Assembly: GCA_963693315.1 (NCBI GenBank)
Contig: OY856186.1
Location: forward strand, 71,136,019-71,200,018
Reading direction: 5' to 3'
From: Diogma glabrata
Taxonomy: Eukaryota > Arthropoda > Insecta > Diptera > Cylindrotomidae
Length of the DNA: 64,000 bases
Of the stretch, positions 57,700-64,000 are shown piece by piece; positions within the stretch are counted from its first letter, which is position 1; each line of letters starts with the position of its first letter. The position numbers and the translations under genes are program-made. Below the pieces are notes generated by a model. The model was not told where the DNA came from and did not search any database. It saw only the letters and a list, made by a program, of their open reading frames with translations.

Positions 57700-59330
57700 A
57701 TCTTATTGTCATTAGTCAACTTACCAGTAACCGCCTTAGTTATTGCGGTGCAACATGTACACCATATTTTTACAATCTTATCAGCAATCGCCTTAGTTAT
57801 TGCGGCGCAGCATACCAACATTATTATACAATTTATCAACTATCGCCTTAGTTATTGCGGTGCAACATTTATACAATATTTATCAGTAATCGCCTAGTTA
57901 TTTCGGCGCTACATTCATACAATATTTATAGAATTTTATCAACAATCGCCTTAGTTATTGCGGCGCAACATTTATACAATATTTATCAGTAATCGCCTAG
58001 TTATTTCGGCGCTACATTCATACAATATTTATACAATTTTATCAACAATCGCCTTAGTTATTGCGGCGCAATATTGGTACAATATTTATCAGTAATCGCC
58101 TAGTTGTTGTGCCGTATTTCTCATTACAAATTTTCAATCACTATTTCCTAGAAATACAAACTCTAAATCTTTCTAAAATCGCAATATTAGTTTCACATAC
58201 CAATAAATGTTCTCCAAACACATTTTCAAAACTGAAATTTTCTTTTAATCTCTAGCCGATACTTTTATAAAGAATAAAACTATAAAATATTATCATTTAT
58301 CACAATTTTAGTCGTTACTAAGAATTTTCTTTTAATCTCTAGCCGATAATTTTATAAAGGATAAAACTAATAAATAATATCAGTTATCACAATTTTAGTT
58401 CATACTAAGAATAAGTCTTTTCATATTTGCCGACAATCCTTTTTCAATTTCACATATCATTTGAAAATATTGAATCAATATGTTTTCCAAAAAAACCTTC
58501 TCAAACAAAAAAATTACTATAAAACTTTAAATATTTTTTCACACTCCTTTATCAACAAAAAAAAATTTATTTTAGTTTCTTAGAAATTGCATTATTTCTT
58601 TTGTCCGACAAATCTTTTTCCCAAAATATTAAATTTAATAAAATTATTCCTATTTTGTTTTTGTTGTTTTTTGAAATGTAATAAAAGCAAAATTTAGTAT
58701 ATAAGATTTAGTTTTTAAGAAAATAAATGTAGTAGTTTTAAAGATAGAGTTCAAGTAAGGAAGTACATAGTTCAAGTCAGTGAGTTATAGTTTAAGAATA
58801 CAGTTTAAAGAAACAGTTTTAACAATATAGTTTTAAGACATACAGTCTAAGTCTGAGTTCAAAAATATTAAAATAAAACAAAGTTTTTATAAGAGATCAT
58901 TTATCAGATCAATTTAAATGCAGTGCAAAGAGTTTCTAAAATCTTTAAACCAGTTAAAACATATATAGATACATATAGTTTAAAAGGAGTGTTACAAAAA
59001 TAATTTTTAAGTCTACATCTTTATGTTTCAAAAAGATTTAGTTAAAAATAAATATAGTGCAAAACAAAATATTTAAATCATTCAAAACTAATAACTATAC
59101 GTTTAAAAAAATAGGGAACAAAAAAAAAATTGAATTAAATTAATTATTTTTAATTTTATTGATAAAAATAAATAAAACATTGTTGAGCATATAATAAATC
59201 AGATTAAGTGTTTCATTTTTTAAATAAAATACAACCCCAGTTATAACATAGTTATTTCGGCGCTACATTCATACAATATTTATACAATTTTATCAACAAT
59301 CGCCTTAGTTATTGCGGCGCAACTTATTAT
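57700..59330 (+). repeat. tandem array with CGCC-TTAGTTATT-GCGGCG hairpin units, split by a solo LTR
   Basis: Ten units, centred at about 57,732, 57,789, 57,843, 57,890, 57,947, 57,994, 58,050, 58,097 and, beyond the LTR, 59,255 and 59,300. Two unit types alternate: ATCGCCTTAGTTATTGCGGCG and ATCGCCTAGTTATTTCGGCG, giving a dimer of about 104 bp. Each carries a CGCC/GGCG stem. The outer part is 57,700-58,104 and 59,249-59,330; the open frames through it are by-products. Confidence 0.8.
58105..59248 (+). mobile_element. solo LTR (1,144 bp), TSD TAGT
   Basis: Starts TGTTGTGCCG and ends CAGTTATAACA; TAGT lies on both sides (58,101-58,104 and 59,249-59,252). Removing it restores ATCGCCTAGT-TATTTCGGCG, the alternating unit of the array. 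The interior is AT-rich and contains an 88-bp tandem duplication (58,238 and 58,326, starting TTTTCTTTTAATCTCTAGCC). The strand is guessed from the AATAAA-like signal near the right end. Confidence 0.85.
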
Positions 59331-60013
59331 TATTATTATACAACTATCCAACTTACAATACTTTACCTGCTGGGATATTCACCGCTGATGGAGGGCTAAA
59401 CGTTAGGACATAGAGGCCTGTCGGATATAACCATGGGGTGAGTGAACTTTAATTATTCTTTTTGCTTTTTATAACGTAAAGGTATGAATGCGTGTGAATG
59501 GGTGTACAAGTGTATGAATGTGGGCGTGCTTGTCGTTGCGCGTGTGTGAAAGCAAGTGGTGAATGTAAGCGAGACACTATAAGTCTAAATTAAAAACGAT
59601 TATAATTGAAATGTTTTTGTTCTAATGTAATACCTTATTGTGGAATTATTGCTTAAGTCCTAATGAGTTTATGCTATCTGTAACGGGCTTATAAGGGAAT
59701 CATTCAAGCCATTGTAATCGTAACCGACGTAATATATCACTGCTGCCCCGCTGTGAAAGAATTGGCCTGGAATTTCTGGGTATCAATCAGAACACCAACT
59801 GCTATTCACTCGAGATTATGATCAGATTTGTCGGTGTGCATGTCGGTGTGACGTTCTCCCCTACTCTATGATTTGATTGTCGGTTTACAAGTGATGGCAT
59901 TATTTTACGAACTGGATCAGAATGATCAAATGGCAGCAATACAACTTATTTTAATTAATACCATTTACTATAAATACTATGTTTCTTTGAACTTAATTGT
60001 CTTGCTTCACTGT
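59331..60013. other. unassigned, possibly upstream part of LTR-B copy 3
   Basis: A (TTA)n run at 59,324-59,338, then sequence with weak likeness to 33,655-33,800 (ACCATGGGGTGAGT; GTGAATGGGTGTACAAG). No gene recognised. Confidence 0.4.
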
Positions 60014-60400
60014 ATGAGGGTGCATGTGGACATGGGTGTTTAAATGAAAGTGTGGGTGTGTGGGAGGATGGGAGCGTGTATGCAGCGTGAGAGTGTGAGC
60101 GTATGGGAGTGAATGTGGGGGTTGAACGTGGTAATCGCGGGTCTTTCGAAAAAGGGGTCGCCAGTGTCTCATTTTTCCATTTGTACTTTATCCATTTCTG
60201 TATATTCACGTAATTCGCGTACATGTCTGCATTTGTATTGGAGCAGCAGGGTTTACCATTCGAACTCCATACTGTGATTAGCCGGAGCACAAAAATAAAA
60301 CCTCAATTAGTTACGCGACCTGCTATGCCGCTTCATTGGTTCGCCAATGAAAAAGCTCTTCACCACAAAATACAAAGAAACGATCAAAAGTGATACACCC
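60014..60400 (+). mobile_element. LTR-like repeat family B, copy 3
   Basis: Matches copies 1 and 2 in order: GGGTGCATGTGGACATGGG, GAGAGTGTGAGCGTATGGGAG, GGGGTCGCCAGTGTCTCATT (shared with copy 1, missing in copy 2), TTCGCGTACAT, GGAGCAGCAGG, TTACGCGACCTGCTATGCC (shared with copy 2). Its end is diverged and no PBS follows. Confidence 0.6.
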
Positions 60401-63400
60401 TCTATTTTTGACGAAAAAGTCGATGAGATTACGAATGTGATTTAGAACATTCATTCCAAGTTTGATTATAGAACAAAAATCATCAGTTAATTGGATCTCG
60501 AATTAACTTTGAAAAGAAAACAGACATTTTTGTTCTTTGATCTCAACTAGAAAAAAATTTCTTGTTTTGAGTTACAAAAATAATAATAATCAGTTTTTTG
60601 TTTGATTTAAGAATAAGTTTATCTAAACTGTTAAAAGATACCGATAACAAAGATACCGAAAACAAAATATATAAAAAAAAAAGTTATACAAAATTATAAA
60701 AGTAAATAAATTATTTGTTACGAATTGAAATTAACGATGATTGTTTTTGTGTTATTTTTCCAACCAATTATTTAAAGCTAAACTGTTACAAGTAGTGAAT
60801 AATTTAGATATGGATATAAGTAGTGAACAATTCATGTATGTTACAAGTAGTGAATAATTCATGTATGGATTTTGAAATATTATGAAGTGCAAAATAACAA
60901 TTATAACTGTGCTATTGAAATTACCATTTTTTTCACGATTATATTCATAAATATGACACATCACATAATTTGTCGTCACAGTAACAAAACGAATAATAAA
61001 AATTACAAGGTCGTACTTTGAAGTAAAGAAGATAAGATTATCAGTAACCTATAGATAAAAACAAGGGAAAACATAGGGAAGATCTAATATATATACATTG
61101 AACGGAGCGATCTGAACCCATGTAAAAGACAACAATCAACATTGATAAAGTAAGGTTTTTTTATATTGCTAATTTTATTACTATTATATTTTTTGTTTTG
61201 TTGTATAATGTTACTTAGGATGTTAGAGTAACTTCCTAATAGATAAAAGATTTCCAAATAAAAATTAGTCTGATCAGATTGATCCGTTTCCCGCATAATA
61301 TTATAATATTTGTTGCTTAAAAGTCCGATAACTACACTTTTTTTCTAATTAACGAGTTTTTCAATCGTTCTGAAATGTTAGCATAGATTAATTTTTTTCT
61401 TTACGAGTGATCATCCAAGTTTCTGAACCATCAGACGTAACATAATTTTATATAACACAAAGAATTTTTATATATTCTTTGCAACGGTGTTAAAAGTCCA
61501 GTTATAAAAATTTGGGCCGAAACAGAATTGTTTTGGCACATAACATTGTTTTTTTTAAATTAAGTAAAAAATTTTTCTGAATTGAATAAAAATAGTTGAA
61601 TGTTTTAAAGTAAAGTAAAGTGAATTGATCCAGCCGAGTTGAGTTAAATAAGATTAAATAAATTTGTTATTTGAGTTTTTAATAATAAAATAATAGAGTG
61701 GAGTGCTAGTTATGTAAATAAATTAAATATTTGTATTTGAAAACTAAAAAATTGGAACTGAGTTTCAGTTGTAAAATTCTTTGCAGATCTGAAGAGATCT
61801 CTTTAGATCAAGGTAGATCTTCAAAGAACAAAGTAAAAATTTGCGTTTTATCTTTAATGATCTACCACGATTTACAGAGATCTCTTCAGATGCAAAAATG
61901 TGGAAATTGAAAAACAAAGTTCACAAAAATATTGTTCAGATCTCTGTCAATTTTCTAACAAATTAACAGTATTTATTTTGTTACGAAGCAGTTGTACAAC
62001 ATCCATACAATTTGCTATATGTATAGATCCTCCACTACAATTCTCCACTCCTTCAACTTAATTCATTGGTTGTGGGCAATTTTGTTTTGTTTTGCGCGCA
62101 GGCGTAACGAGAAAAAAATATATACAGGTTAAAAAAACAAATATGTCACGTAGTCCGGAAAAAACACTCAAACCATTGATTTTTCGTTTTGCTTGTCTTT
62201 TTGTTTTAAAAAAAGAAAAAAAATTAAATTAAAGTAGGAATTGAAAAGTGCTAGTTATCTCCGCGATTTGATTCTATTCAAGCCATTCGTGCAATGAAGA
62301 AACATAGATTCCACCTTTCTTGTTTAACGCAATGAATCAACAAGGAATTGCTAATTTTTGTGGGTGAACCGTTTAAATGATCCTGTTAAGTTAACCTGAC
62401 TTTTGTTTGTATGAGAATAGACCGGTAAACAGGGCGAGTTACAAGGTAATATTTTAAGTCTTTATCAAGGACTCAAATGGTGATTTCATGTGGATAAATA
62501 ATTTTCCTTAAGAAAATAAAATTACGATCTTCCTTAAGGAGTGGTCGTATATGTATATAATTTTGTATGTGACCTAAAAATTTAACATCAAAGTTCACAG
62601 TTTCGAATGAAACATACTACATTTAGAAAACCACAAAGAAGGTGGTTATAACGTGAAATTCAGTCCGTGTTGCCTTCAAGGTGTTTCCTTTAAAACAGTA
62701 AGAACAAGAATAAAACAAACAAAAAAGAAAGCCTATATTGTTGTGTTGTCCATGTTGATTAACCGGTTGTTAAGATTTTTTTTTTTTGAATGAACTTTTT
62801 TCTTCTGGCGAATTCGATTGAGTCTTCGACACGAAAAAAAGAATTGGAATAATGAACGTAAAAAAAAGATGTAATTTTAGATCGTTTATAATTTTCAATG
62901 TGATCAGAGTTGAATTTTGTTCATGAATCATCATAGTTGTTAAAAGAAAAATTTATTGAATGCCCAATTTTTTTTTTCTTGTGATATCAATTTTTTTTGG
63001 GCCATCCGCAAGATAGTTATTGGGATAGTTATTTATTATTTATTAGTTATTACTAGATAGTTATTAAGAATAATTATTGTATTTATAAAAATTGATATTC
63101 TGTATTAATCTAATGGTGCTCTTAAGAAATAATTGATTTTGTTTTAAATGAAAAGAACAACTAACAAACCATAATCTAACTGAAAATCAATATAAACAAA
63201 ATCTTTGAATTATGTTTTAATGTGACTAGATTAATAACGGTGAAATAAATAATAAACTAACGGTTATTTATATTTTATTTTTATTGAAGAAAAGGAATTT
63301 ATAGTGAGGAGTGAGGTAACAAATTGTGTCATGAGCTCTCTCAATGGTAGTATAAAAAAAAATAAATTCTTTTTTCTTTCTGTTGATCATTTTCTACATT

Positions 63401-64000
63401 TACATAATACACATATTCATATAAAAAAATAATAAAAATAAAAAAAATATATTCAAAATAAAAAACAATATATATGAATATGATACTATTATAATATATA
63501 TTAACATGAATACATATTCATATTCAAATAAAAATATAATTCGCATATTTTAAATTCTTATTTCTTTCTTTTCCTTTTAGGTAACTAGATCAAAACATAG
63601 TTAAATGAATACCATAATTCAAGATCATTTAAACTAACTTACAACTACAATAAAAATTTCAAACTATTTAAACCAGTTAAATACGTAAGTACATCCAGGA
63701 TTACTTCATTTATCCTTCAAATTAATTTCATGAATTTGTTTTACGTAATTTGTTCTTATTTCTATATGTTACGAGATAATTTAATTGCAATGACGGTAAA
63801 GTTGCTTCAAAAAGTCAGGGACCGGAATTGAATATAAATTGATAATATGTCCAACATTTAGCTCTATAGGATATGCTTACTTGGTTTTTACTATAAATAA
63901 TGGAATTGGTTGAAATGGAGAAATTGGAAATGTAAAAACATTGTTGGTGAAAACAGGTGGTGAATAAGATATCACTAGTTCCTGAGTGGTTCCCAATTTG
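60401..64000. other. unassigned AT-rich stretch to window end
   Basis: No gene recognised on either strand over 3.6 kb. Small repeats: GTTACAAGTAGTGAATAATT and two variants within 60,784-60,866; an imperfect inverted repeat at 61,784-61,897 (GCATCTGAAGAGATCTCT-type arms around a short spacer). The rest is homopolymer-rich and TA-rich. Confidence 0.45.

Noticed and set aside
57477..57897. Two overlapping frames of 124 and 88 codons
   Set aside because: They run into the tandem array and owe their length to the repeat period; no domain and unlike composition on either side.
57700..58104. CRISPR-like array
   Set aside because: Spacer-like intervals are themselves repeats of two alternating types and the context is a eukaryotic transposon region.

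Overview
This is an AT-rich animal window, most likely from an insect or other arthropod. I find no single-copy host gene that I can name, no rRNA, no tRNA and no CRISPR array. Nearly everything that can be recognised is transposable-element DNA: non-LTR retrotransposons (I-group, RTE-like and CR1/Jockey-like tails), insect gypsy-type and BEL/Pao LTR elements, a Penelope-like reverse transcriptase, a Helitron, hAT, PIF/Harbinger and P/THAP transposases, several MITEs and a large foldback. Long runs between them are AT-rich DNA in which I can name nothing. Spliced Harbinger-type genes, poly(A) LINE tails and the insect-style gypsy primer-binding sites (TTGGCGCAGCC) support a eukaryotic arthropod source.

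Layout. 1-455: 5'-truncated LINE tail. 600-1250: hAT fossil. 1608-4574: an end-to-end hAT transposon with a frameshifted BED-finger transposase. About 4.76-12.9 kb: a decayed I-group LINE with gag-like ORF1 and endonuclease/RT/RNase H ORF2. 14.04-14.50: another LINE tail. 14.8-15.4: second hAT fossil. 15.87-17.13: PIF/Harbinger remnant with a spliced MADF/Myb-like gene facing the transposase C-terminus. 18.05-18.86: BEL/Pao gag fossil split by a MITE. 20.78-21.31: Penelope-like RT.

21,579-40,318 can be read as one gypsy-type LTR element, with matching LTRs, a PBS inside the left one and the same 4-bp flank GGCT on both sides. It appears to be inflated by insertions: a smaller related LTR element (22,747-25,505, flanks CCGC/CCGC), a Helitron (about 27.48-33.05 kb) that itself holds a full-length RTE-like LINE (13-bp target duplication) and a palindromic MITE, pieces of a second LTR family with an errantivirus-type env fragment, and a LINE fragment. 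A cluster of eight TGTGATA motifs at 26.44-26.96 kb is the most intriguing non-coding signal.

44.14-48.07 kb is a P-superfamily (THAP9-like) transposase gene broken by a LINE tail with a 12-bp target duplication; that LINE tail is itself split by a 482-bp MITE with perfect 24-bp inverted ends. 50.10-51.48 kb is a foldback with arms of about 650 bp. 51.79-52.57 kb looks like an LTR followed by a tRNA-Lys-like PBS. 55.33-56.32 kb is a tandem array of about 115-bp units with a MITE inside it. 56.34-56.97 kb is a LINE tail. 57.70-59.33 kb is a second tandem array, split by a 1,144-bp solo LTR (TSD TAGT). 60.4-64 kb is AT-rich with only small repeats.

The genes do not form a host pathway. Their interest lies in insertion order: most insertions can be dated relative to their hosts from target-site duplications visible in the sequence. 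The only long uninterrupted coding sequence is the 1,003-codon RTE-like LINE ORF, which is the best candidate for a recently active element.
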